From: Gammaproteobacteria bacterium
GTDB taxonomy: Bacteria > Pseudomonadota > Gammaproteobacteria > Legionellales > Legionellaceae
Length of the DNA stretch: 35,775 nucleotides
Assembly (NCBI GenBank): GCA_022600575.1
Contig: JAHZKF010000088.1
Span: 1-35,775 of the forward strand
Direction: 5' to 3'
Under the pieces are notes generated by a model. The model did not search any database and was not told the origin of the DNA. It saw nothing but the letters and a program-made list of their open reading frames with translations. A program made the position numbers and the translations under genes. Shown here one piece after another: positions 1-7,892 of the stretch. Numbering within the stretch: the first letter of the stretch is position 1; the number at the start of each line of letters is the position of its first letter.

Positions 1-2
1 CA

Positions 3-113
3 GTCTCGGACCTTCAGGCGCTTAAGCAAAAACCAAAAAAACTGACCATGTCCAATCCGGCCAATGCCGATGAAATCCGAGCCTGCAGGGATGCCGGGAT
101 CGACTTGTTAGTT
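3..113 (+). other. Foreign-looking leader in frame with atpH
   Basis: An open frame with no stop enters from the window edge and runs straight into the atpH frame. Its translation (a segment like SDLQALKQKP, then DEIRACRDAGIDLLV) does not resemble the C-terminus of the F0 b subunit that normally precedes atpH. It resembles the N-terminal pattern of ketopantoate hydroxymethyltransferase (PanB)-like proteins, a memory-based comparison and weak. The segment is about half G+C, richer than the DNA after it. There is no Shine-Dalgarno-like sequence before the atpH ATG at 114. The likeliest reading is a chimeric contig end. A real rearrangement or gene fusion is the alternative. Confidence 0.4.
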
Positions 114-680
114 ATGGCTGATTGGACAAGCATCGCAAGACCTTATGCAAAAGCTGTTTTTCTGCATGCACTTGAAAGTAAAGAGCTCCCGACATGGTCG
201 GAGTGGCTTTTGCAGCTTCGAGAAGTGGTATTATGCCCCATAATGCTTGCTTTTATTGATAATCCAGAAACAACTGTGCAGCAGCATGCAGAAGTAGCGC
301 ATGATATGATGTTGGCGTTTCCCGGTATGGGTGAAAAGCTTCCTGACGTATTAGATGCCTTTATACGTATTTTGGCGGATAACAGACGCCTGCCCGTTCT
401 GCCGGCTATTTTTGAGCAGTTTGAAGCTTTGAGAGCAGATGAAGAACATAGGGTTTCGGTCGAAGTGATGAGCTTTTCACCTTTAAGTGATGCGCAGAAA
501 ACGCGATTAATTGAACGATTAACTAAGCGCCTTAAGCGAAAGGTTGAGCTTCAATTAACGATTAATCCTGAGTTATTAGGTGGAGCTGTTATTTCTGCGA
601 AAGATTGGGTAATTAACGCTTCGGTTAAAGGTCAATTAGACAAATTAGGCGCGGATTTGGTCGCGTCATCGAGAGGATAA
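114..680 (+). CDS. atpH: ATP synthase F1 subunit delta
   Basis: This is the delta subunit of F1Fo ATP synthase, part of the peripheral stalk linking the F1 head to the membrane b subunits. Starting at the ATG at 114 gives a 189-residue protein opening [16 protein letters not shown], the typical conserved start. The C-terminal half carries the usual [15 protein letters not shown] and [10 protein letters not shown] segments followed by a short helix. An ATG at 48 in the same frame would add 22 residues unlike the family, so it was not chosen. The gene lies 5 bp before atpA, in normal operon order. The expected atpF is absent upstream because the window begins in unrelated-looking sequence. The family call is secure and the start fairly secure. 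Confidence 0.93.
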   Translation: MADWTSIARPYAKAVFLHALESKELPTWSEWLLQLREVVLCPIMLAFIDNPETTVQQHAEVAHDMMLAFPGMGEKLPDVLDAFIRILADNRRLPVLPAIFEQFEALRADEEHRVSVEVMSFSPLSDAQKTRLIERLTKRLKRKVELQLTINPELLGGAVISAKDWVINASVKGQLDKLGADLVASSRG

Positions 681-685
681 GTTTC

Positions 686-2239
686 ATGTCACAGCAAACC
701 ACATTAAATCCATCGGAAATTAGTGAGCTCATTAGAAAAAAAATTGAAAGTTTTCAAGTGAGATCTGATGCACGTAACGAAGGTACGATTGTCAGTTTAA
801 AAGACGGTATTGTGCGCCTGCAAGGTCTTGAAGATGTGATGCAAGGCGAGATGATTGAGTTTGACGGTGGTGTCTATGGTCTTGCGTTAAATTTAGAGCG
901 TGATTCAGTGGGTGTCGTGTTGTTGGGTGACTCAAGTGGTTTGGCCGAAGGTCAGAAAGGTCGATGTACCGGACGCATTTTAGAAGTGCCCGTTGGACGT
1001 GGTTTGCTTGGGCGTGTGGTTGATGCACTTGGAAATCCAATGGATGGAAAGGGGCCGATTGAGAGTGAGCAGTTGTCACCTATCGAAAAAATGGCACCAG
1101 GGGTGATTGAGCGTCAATCTGTTGATGAGCCTCTTCAAATTGGATTAAAAGCAATTGATGCGATGGTTCCGATTGGTCGTGGTCAGCGTGAATTAATTAT
1201 TGGGGATAGACAAACCGGTAAAACAGCTATAGCACTTGACGCCATTATTAATCAAAAAGGCACGGGCGTGGTGTGTGTTTATGTTGCAATTGGGCAGAAA
1301 GCCTCATCGGTTGCTTCATTGGTTCGAAAGCTTGAAGAGCATGATGCGCTTGCACATACGATTGTTGTGGTTGCGGGAGCTGCTGACCCTGCAGCATTGC
1401 AGTTTATTGCCCCTTATGCGGGTTGTGCGATGGGTGAGTACTTCATGGAGCAAGGTGAAGATGCCTTGATTGTCTATGATGACCTAACCAAGCAAGCTTG
1501 GGCTTATCGCCAAATCTCGTTGTTGCTTCGTCGTCCTCCAGGTCGTGAAGCGTACCCTGGGGATATTTTTTATTTGCATTCGCGTTTGCTCGAGCGTGCC
1601 GCACGAATTAATGCTGCTGAAGTTGAGCGTTTAACTGATGGACGCGTGAAAGGTAAAACAGGATCGCTAACAGCGCTGCCCATTATTGAGACGCAAGCAG
1701 GTGATGTATCTGCCTTTGTACCAACGAACGTTATTTCTATTACAGACGGACAGATTTTCTTAGACGTTGATTTGTTTAATTCAGGGGTTCGGCCTGCAAT
1801 TAATTCTGGGTTGTCGGTATCGCGTGTGGGTGGTGCAGCGCAGACGAAAATCATGAAAAAATTGGGTGGTGGAACGCGACTTGCTCTTGCTCAGTTTCGT
1901 GAGCTTGAGGCGTTTGCACAATTTGCATCTGATTTGGATGATGCAACACGTAAGCAGCTTGAACGGGGTCAGCGTATTACCGAAATTATGAAGCAACAGC
2001 AGTATTTACCGCTTTCAGTTGCTGAAATGGGCGTTGTTTTGTTTGCTGTTGAAAAAGGTTATTTGGATGATATTCCACCTGCCGAAATCACAGCGTTTGA
2101 AACAGCACTTCGAGGTTACATGCATGCATCACAAGCAAGTTTGTTGAAAGCAATCAACGAAGCGGGTGGATATGATGATGCGATTGTAGAGCAGCTGACT
2201 ACGGCGGTTGAAGACTTCAAACGAACAGGTAGCTGGTAA
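686..2239 (+). CDS. atpA: ATP synthase F1 subunit alpha
   Basis: This is the alpha subunit of the F1 catalytic head, a non-catalytic nucleotide-binding partner of beta. At 517 residues it is close to the usual ~513. The N-terminal beta-barrel is followed by the P-loop GDRQTGKTA (about residues 172-180), the [14 protein letters not shown] segment, the [14 protein letters not shown] block and a C-terminal helical domain. A GAGAGGA ribosome binding site sits just upstream of the ATG, inside the end of atpH, which indicates translational coupling within the atp operon. No anomalies were seen. Confidence 0.98.
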   Translation: MSQQTTLNPSEISELIRKKIESFQVRSDARNEGTIVSLKDGIVRLQGLEDVMQGEMIEFDGGVYGLALNLERDSVGVVLLGDSSGLAEGQKGRCTGRILEVPVGRGLLGRVVDALGNPMDGKGPIESEQLSPIEKMAPGVIERQSVDEPLQIGLKAIDAMVPIGRGQRELIIGDRQTGKTAIALDAIINQKGTGVVCVYVAIGQKASSVASLVRKLEEHDALAHTIVVVAGAADPAALQFIAPYAGCAMGEYFMEQGEDALIVYDDLTKQAWAYRQISLLLRRPPGREAYPGDIFYLHSRLLERAARINAAEVERLTDGRVKGKTGSLTALPIIETQAGDVSAFVPTNVISITDGQIFLDVDLFNSGVRPAINSGLSVSRVGGAAQTKIMKKLGGGTRLALAQFRELEAFAQFASDLDDATRKQLERGQRITEIMKQQQYLPLSVAEMGVVLFAVEKGYLDDIPPAEITAFETALRGYMHASQASLLKAINEAGGYDDAIVEQLTTAVEDFKRTGSW

Positions 2240-2274
2240 TAATCTGGGGTTTCCCTAAATAGGTGGGTAATTAG

Positions 2275-3141
2275 ATGGCTGGAGCAAAAGAGATACGCTC
2301 TAAAATTTCGAGCATTAAGAACACGCAAAAAATTACTTGTGCGATGGAAATGGTTGCTGCAAGTAAAATGCGAAAGACACAAGAGCGTATGCGTGCTTCT
2401 AAACCCTACGCAAGTAAGCTTTATGATGTGGTTAAACACGTCGCTCGTGCGAAAGCTGAATACAAGCACGTATTTATGGAAACACGAGAGCAAAAAAGAA
2501 TTGGTCTGATTGTGGTGACTTCTGATAGAGGTCTATGTGGTGGGTTGAACGCAAATTTGCTGCGTGAGGCACTGACCAAAATGCGTGGGTGGCATGATGC
2601 AGGGCAAGAAGTAAAGCTGTGTTTGGTCGGGCGTAAAGGAAAAGCATTCTTTAATCGTGTTGGCGGACAAATTTTAGCGTCTGTTGAGCAATTAGGAGAT
2701 ACGCCGAGTGTCGGCGATGTGATTGGTGCGGTTAAAGTGATGCTGGATGCATTTGAAGCGGGTGAGATTGATGCTTTGCATATTATCTCTAATGAGTTTG
2801 TGAATACCATGACTCAAAAACCGGTCATGAAAGGCTTGCTTCCTTTGCCTCTTGCAGAAGAAGAAGCAGAAACGCTTGGGCATCATTGGGATTATATCTA
2901 TGAGCCTGAAGCAAAAACACTGCTTGATGATTTACTTACACGTTATATTGAGTTGCAAGTTTATCAAGCAGTAGTTGAAAATATCGCTTGTGAGCAGGCA
3001 GCAAAAATGATTGCTATGAAAAGTGCAACAGATAATGCAGGTGATTTGATAAAAACATTTCAATTGGCATACAACAAAGCTCGACAAGCCGCGATTACGC
3101 AAGAATTAGCGGAAATTGTCGGTGGTGCAGACGCGTTATAA
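2275..3141 (+). CDS. atpG: ATP synthase F1 subunit gamma
   Basis: This is the central rotor shaft of ATP synthase, 288 residues. The N-terminal helix [20 protein letters not shown] and the C-terminal helix with [20 protein letters not shown] form the coiled coil that turns inside the alpha3beta3 ring. The central [10 protein letters not shown] motif is the family hallmark. The length matches the E. coli protein (287). An AGGTGGG-like ribosome binding site precedes the ATG. It sits 35 bp after atpA and 11 bp before the preferred atpD start, in standard operon order. Confidence 0.98.
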   Translation: MAGAKEIRSKISSIKNTQKITCAMEMVAASKMRKTQERMRASKPYASKLYDVVKHVARAKAEYKHVFMETREQKRIGLIVVTSDRGLCGGLNANLLREALTKMRGWHDAGQEVKLCLVGRKGKAFFNRVGGQILASVEQLGDTPSVGDVIGAVKVMLDAFEAGEIDALHIISNEFVNTMTQKPVMKGLLPLPLAEEEAETLGHHWDYIYEPEAKTLLDDLLTRYIELQVYQAVVENIACEQAAKMIAMKSATDNAGDLIKTFQLAYNKARQAAITQELAEIVGGADAL

Positions 3142-3149
3142 GAGGGTAA

Positions 3150-4529
<1,380 letters not shown>

Positions 4530-4551
4530 TCCATAACAACGGTGTAATGAT

Positions 4552-4974
4552 ATGGCAAGTACAACGCATTTAGATATTGTTAGTGCTGAGCGCGCAATTT
4601 TCTCAGGTCCTGTTGAGATGGTGGTCGCGACAGGAGAACTTGGCGAACTTGGAATTGTTTCAGGGCATGCACCGTTATTGACGGTGCTTAAGCCAGGTGA
4701 GATTCGTGTGACGCAAATAGGCGGCACAGAAGATATTTATTATGTCTCAGGGGGCATTTTAGAGGTGCAGCCCAATTGTGTTAGTATTTTGGCTGATGCG
4801 GTTGAGCGTGCGGACGGTTTAGACGAAGCGGTTGCAATAGCAGCTAAAGCGCGGGCCGAAGAAGCAATGGCTGATAGAGACGCTGAAATTGATTACTCAA
4901 TGGCTTCTATGGAGCTTGCACGTGCAATTGCACAAATTCGTGCAATTCAGAAGGTTCGAAAACAACTCAAATAA
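4552..4974 (+). CDS. atpC: ATP synthase F1 subunit epsilon
   Basis: Epsilon subunit, 140 residues: an N-terminal beta-sandwich (LDIVSAERAIFSGPVEMVV, then GELGILSGHAPLLT-like and GGILEVQPN) followed by a two-helix C-terminal domain rich in Ala, Glu and Arg. It links gamma to the c-ring, and its C-terminal helices can inhibit ATP hydrolysis. It is the last gene of the atp operon and is followed within 25 bp by a rho-independent terminator. The glmU-glmS pair found after atpC in enteric bacteria is absent. Confidence 0.96.
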   Translation: MASTTHLDIVSAERAIFSGPVEMVVATGELGELGIVSGHAPLLTVLKPGEIRVTQIGGTEDIYYVSGGILEVQPNCVSILADAVERADGLDEAVAIAAKARAEEAMADRDAEIDYSMASMELARAIAQIRAIQKVRKQLK

Positions 4975-4994
4975 CATTTCTATTGATATAAAAG

Positions 4995-5026
4995 AGCTTA
5001 AGCTTATCAGCTTGAGCTTTGTTTTT
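4995..5026 (+). terminator. Rho-independent terminator of the atp operon
   Basis: AGCTTAAGC and GCTTGAGCT form a 9-bp stem (one G-T pair) around a TTATCA loop, followed by TTGTTTTT. It begins 21 bases after the atpC stop codon on the same strand, exactly where the operon should end. Confidence 0.75.
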
Positions 5027-5035
5027 CACACAGAG

Positions 5036-5150
5036 TTTTCCACAGGCTTAAAAGAAGAACAATTTGATCTTATTTTTAAAATAACTTAAAAATCAATTAG
5101 TTATAAAATATAAGTTAAAATTGATATTTGTGTAGTAAAACTTATCCACA
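5036..5150 (+). other. AT-rich intergenic segment flanked by two DnaA-box-like sites
   Basis: TTTTCCACA at 5036-5044 and TTATCCACA at 5142-5150 both fit the DnaA box consensus TTWTNCACA, and the second is a perfect strong box. They point the same way and bracket about 97 bp of very AT-rich DNA with runs such as TTATTTTTAAAATAA. The segment lies between the end of the atp operon and the 3' end of a convergent gene. An origin or a DnaA-titrating site is possible, but two boxes are few and no dnaA, dnaN or mnmG lies nearby. This is suggestive only. Confidence 0.35.
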
Positions 5151-5231
5151 ATCCATTTTAATCTTTTATCGCTTTGTCTGTTTTCTATTCTCCCCGAAAG
5201 ATAAACCATCTCCCGGGAAGAATAAAAGTCA

Positions 5232-6464
5232 TCAATTAGGATTAAAGTCCCACAGAGAATCTAAGCCTATTGGTTCTTCTAGCTTGGCTTTTATGTTGTC
5301 TAACCTTTGTGTCAGTTCATGTGTTGGTTCGTATGCAAGCATTGCGTGAAGAGCGTTTGTTTCTTCGAGATGGAAAGATGGCTTTCCAAGTTCAAGATTA
5401 ACCTCTAGTACATCAAGGTAATGACAGTAGACTTCATGTAAGAGGGGCCTTGCTTTGTCATATTGTTCTGATGTAATGAGTCCTTCAGCTTGATGCTTCA
5501 AGGTTTTAACAATAGCATCTAAACGTAACCTAAAGTCATGGTCTGGCGCATATTTAAGGGTTTTATACAGCGCTCTTGTTGCCTCCAGATGTTCTAATGG
5601 TTCATTAAGAGCTAAATTAACTTCCAGTGAGCCAAGCATGTTTCTGAAATTATTATCTGTGTTTAACATGTTTTCTGTTTCGTAATATGCGTAAGCTTCA
5701 GCTAAGAGCTGTTTTGCCTCATCATATTGTTGTAAACCAATATAAGTTTCAGCGAACACATTATTGCTGTAGGCAATTTGGATGGGTGATTCAGGCGGTG
5801 GTATTTGATTTAAGCATCTTAATGCGTCGTTATATTGCCCTAGCTTATTATACACTTGCGCTAGGTTCATGAGCATTCGGTTCATTGGGTTGCCTTCTGA
5901 TCTCATGATAACGTGCTCCGCATAGGTGCGCGTTGCAGCTACAGAAGGGGTTGCTTCGAGTGCGAGCTTTTCTGCAGCTTCAAAGTATTGCTTTGCTACT
6001 TCGTTTTGATTGAGCCTGAGCGCTGCTAAACCCACTTGAATATGAGCGTGCGCAAGGACCAAGTTGCTTTCTTCAGCTTCTTTGAAAAGGTCAATGGCGG
6101 CGAGTGCTGAATCGAAAGCACCTTTAAAATCACCAGCACCTCTTTTAACTGTACTTTCAACGTATCTAGCAAAACCGGTTGATGCAAACTTTAATGCAAA
6201 AGAAATGTGTTTTTGGGCCTCGGCTCTGTTTCGCTCAAGGATAAAAATCCATGCTGTATGAGCGCATGTGTCTGAAGCTAATCCAGCTTCTATTGGTGTG
6301 GTTGAATGAAGTTGTTGTGATAATTGATGACTGAAAGTTTCAATGATATTTAGGGTGTTAGGCCTATTATCAGGTGATCTCGCAGCGATAACATTGGGGT
6401 TAAGCGTGCCGTATATGCTGTTCCAATTAAAAGAAGGTTCCTCAAACATCTTGCTATAGCTCAT
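5232..6464 (-). CDS. TPR-repeat protein with duplicated C-terminal module
   Basis: A 410-residue protein made largely of antiparallel helix pairs of the tetratricopeptide repeat type. TPR-like units are visible around residues 133-170 (AHIQVGLAALRLNQNEVAKQ), 197-222 (NLAQVYNKLGQYNDALRCL) and 233-262 (FAETYIGLQQYDEAKQLL). The C-terminal part is an internal duplication: about 238-325 (QQYDEAKQLL, LEVNLALNEP) matches about 328-397 (EQYDKARPLL, LEVNLELGKP). There is no signal peptide or membrane segment. An AAGGAA ribosome binding site precedes the ATG. It probably acts as a protein-interaction scaffold, and TPR proteins are common among effectors of intracellular bacteria, but no partner or enzymatic domain is visible. 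The upstream gene on the same strand is a short paralogue of its N-terminus. Confidence 0.75.
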   Translation of the reverse strand: MSYSKMFEEPSFNWNSIYGTLNPNVIAARSPDNRPNTLNIIETFSHQLSQQLHSTTPIEAGLASDTCAHTAWIFILERNRAEAQKHISFALKFASTGFARYVESTVKRGAGDFKGAFDSALAAIDLFKEAEESNLVLAHAHIQVGLAALRLNQNEVAKQYFEAAEKLALEATPSVAATRTYAEHVIMRSEGNPMNRMLMNLAQVYNKLGQYNDALRCLNQIPPPESPIQIAYSNNVFAETYIGLQQYDEAKQLLAEAYAYYETENMLNTDNNFRNMLGSLEVNLALNEPLEHLEATRALYKTLKYAPDHDFRLRLDAIVKTLKHQAEGLITSEQYDKARPLLHEVYCHYLDVLEVNLELGKPSFHLEETNALHAMLAYEPTHELTQRLDNIKAKLEEPIGLDSLWDFNPN

Positions 6465-6497
6465 AACAATTCCTTAAAAATGAGTTAAATTTAACAG

Positions 6498-6527
6498 GCT
6501 TATTTTAGAGCAGAAAAGAAAATAAGC
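6498..6527. repeat. Inverted repeat between the two paralogous genes
   Basis: GCTTATTTT and AAAATAAGC form a perfect 9-bp inverted repeat around a 12-base spacer, in the 109-bp gap between the short paralogue and the TPR gene. On the minus strand it is not followed by a T run, so it is a weak terminator at best. It could act as an attenuator or operator for the downstream TPR gene. Confidence 0.4.
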
Positions 6528-6573
6528 AAGCATTGATTAAGGGCAATCTAGAGTCATGAATTTGAATGATGAC

Positions 6574-6909
6574 TTATGCAGCAGGTGAACCAGAAAAGGT
6601 TTCTGCTATAGAAGGTTGAAGGTTTTGTTGAGGGGCAAGGGTTGATGCTAGTGCTAAATAGTTAAGCGCTTTCATATTTTGATCATCAATTTCGAGAAGA
6701 TTAGCTGCATGTATACACATATCTGCGGCTAACTGGAGTGTTGCAGTGGGTGTTTCAGTAAGAGCGTTATGGATGATTCGATTGGATTCACGGCCAATGA
6801 GATTAATTAAAGAGAGTGTTTGCTCTCGGTTGTCAGTTGTGATCGCGGGTACGGTTCTGTGATTAAAAAGTCTGTGTTCAGCTGGCCAATCGAAGCAAGA
6901 TGGAAACAT
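6574..6909 (-). CDS. Short paralogue of the adjacent TPR protein
   Basis: A 111-residue protein with an AAGGACA ribosome binding site before its ATG. It aligns by eye over nearly its whole length with residues ~7-95 of the downstream 410-residue TPR protein: FDW against FNW, TTDNREQTL against SPDNRPNTL, and ADMCIHAANLLE against SDTCAHTAWIFI. It stops after the equivalent of the first helical pair and has none of the later TPR units. The 109 bp after its stop show no remnant of the missing part. It may be a deliberately short family member or the residue of a tandem duplication. Function unknown. Confidence 0.6.
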   Translation of the reverse strand: MFPSCFDWPAEHRLFNHRTVPAITTDNREQTLSLINLIGRESNRIIHNALTETPTATLQLAADMCIHAANLLEIDDQNMKALNYLALASTLAPQQNLQPSIAETFSGSPAA

Positions 6910-7004
6910 GATGTGTCCTTAAATAACCATTTGATTTTTAAAGGTTTATTTTAATATAAAAAACAAGATAATCAAGTGGTTTGGTAAGAGGTAAAGTTTA
7001 TATC

Positions 7005-7026
7005 ACTATTTAGTTGGTTAAATAGT
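7005..7026. promoter_or_regulatory. Perfect palindrome in a divergent intergenic region
   Basis: ACTATTTA and TAAATAGT form a perfect 8-bp inverted repeat with a 6-base centre, between the divergent genes that start at 6909 (minus) and 7107 (plus). A TATAAT hexamer lies 14 bp downstream at 7041-7046 and could be the -10 of the plus-strand gene, though no good -35 is present. The geometry suits a dimeric repressor or activator site. Inference only. Confidence 0.35.
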
Positions 7027-7106
7027 AAGCATTTATAAGCTATAATATAGAGTGATGTATATTTTTATTGTGGTGCTTAAAGTATTAATAAATTAAGGAG
7101 TACGTC

Positions 7107-7796
7107 ATGCCAAAAGATCCTATTCATATTACAGGAGGCGGCGGCGTTCAGGATGGCAAAGCTGAAGGTCATGTGTCTGCTAATGTTGACGTCGGTGTCG
7201 TTCATGGTGCTGCTTCATCTAGTACAAGGTTCGGAAGAAGTGGACTTTCAACGAGTACAGAGGACAGTCATTCAATTGGAAGTGTCCTTGGAAGTACGCA
7301 TAGGCACTCGGAATATTGGGGTATGAAAGGTGTTTCAGTACAGGATAGTGAAAGCCATAATTTATTTGGACTGAGAACAGAGCGACATACGAACTTAGAA
7401 GTGAATCAACAAGGTCTTTCATTTGGAGAACATGGGAAAGTCGCAGGTCATAAGCTCGGTTACTCGGTTAGTATACCAAATCCAGCCAGGGCAATGAGAG
7501 AAGGGCTTGAACAGTTAAGAGGTGCTGCTGAGGCTGTAGTAGCTGGGGGGGCTGCACATGATGTTGTCAAAAGCGCTACATCGATGGCGAATCAAGCAGC
7601 TCACCTTGCTGAAGATGTAGGACATCTCGCTGAAAGGTTGGCAAGTCATGCGCCTAAAGACCTAGATAAATTGGCTTCTACAGCGGCGAATTTGGCTACA
7701 AATGCAGCACATGTAGCCAGTGAGGCAGGCAAAGTAGCGAAAGAGGTCGGGCACGTTGTTGGACCTGTTGTTCATGCAATTGTTAAAGCATTGTAA
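7107..7796 (+). CDS. Unknown Gly-rich protein with Ala/His amphipathic C-terminus
   Basis: A 229-residue protein with a textbook AAGGAG ribosome binding site at 7095-7100. Residues 1-120 are rich in Gly, Ser, His and Val (HITGGGGVQDGKAEGHVSAN, then HTNLEVNQQGLSFGEHGKVAG) and look like beta or disordered sequence. Residues ~126-229 are an Ala/His/Val/Glu-rich helical stretch with loosely repeated units (NQAAHLAEDVGHLAERL, NAAHVASEAGKVAKEVGHVV), resembling LEA-like or apolipoprotein-like amphipathic helices that bind membranes or protect proteins. There is no signal peptide, no cysteine and only one tryptophan. I recognise no family. It may be co-regulated with the cyclic-di-GMP gene downstream, but a palindrome separates them. 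Confidence 0.6.
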   Translation: MPKDPIHITGGGGVQDGKAEGHVSANVDVGVVHGAASSSTRFGRSGLSTSTEDSHSIGSVLGSTHRHSEYWGMKGVSVQDSESHNLFGLRTERHTNLEVNQQGLSFGEHGKVAGHKLGYSVSIPNPARAMREGLEQLRGAAEAVVAGGAAHDVVKSATSMANQAAHLAEDVGHLAERLASHAPKDLDKLASTAANLATNAAHVASEAGKVAKEVGHVVGPVVHAIVKAL

Positions 7797-7841
7797 TCAA
7801 TGGGTTGTATCAGTATTTCTTAATATTCAAATCCTAAATAC

Positions 7842-7864
7842 GTGCTATATATTGTATATAGCAC
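7842..7864. promoter_or_regulatory. Perfect palindrome upstream of the GGDEF-EAL gene
   Basis: GTGCTATATA and TATATAGCAC form a perfect 10-bp inverted repeat around TTG, ending 28 bp before the TTG start of the cyclic-di-GMP gene. No T tract follows, so an operator or a 5'-UTR hairpin is more likely than a terminator. The CTATATA/TATATAG core is shared with the palindrome at 19356-19376. Confidence 0.5.
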
Positions 7865-7892
7865 TAAATTAACTGAATAAGAGGGCCTTAAT

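Noticed and set aside
48-113. ATG at 48 as the atpH start
   Set aside because: It adds 22 residues unlike any AtpH N-terminus, whereas the ATG at 114 gives the conserved opening.
7819-7841. PmrA-like tandem repeat upstream of the GGDEF-EAL gene
   Set aside because: CTTAATATT is a good half-site, but the only second candidate is 14 bp away instead of 11.
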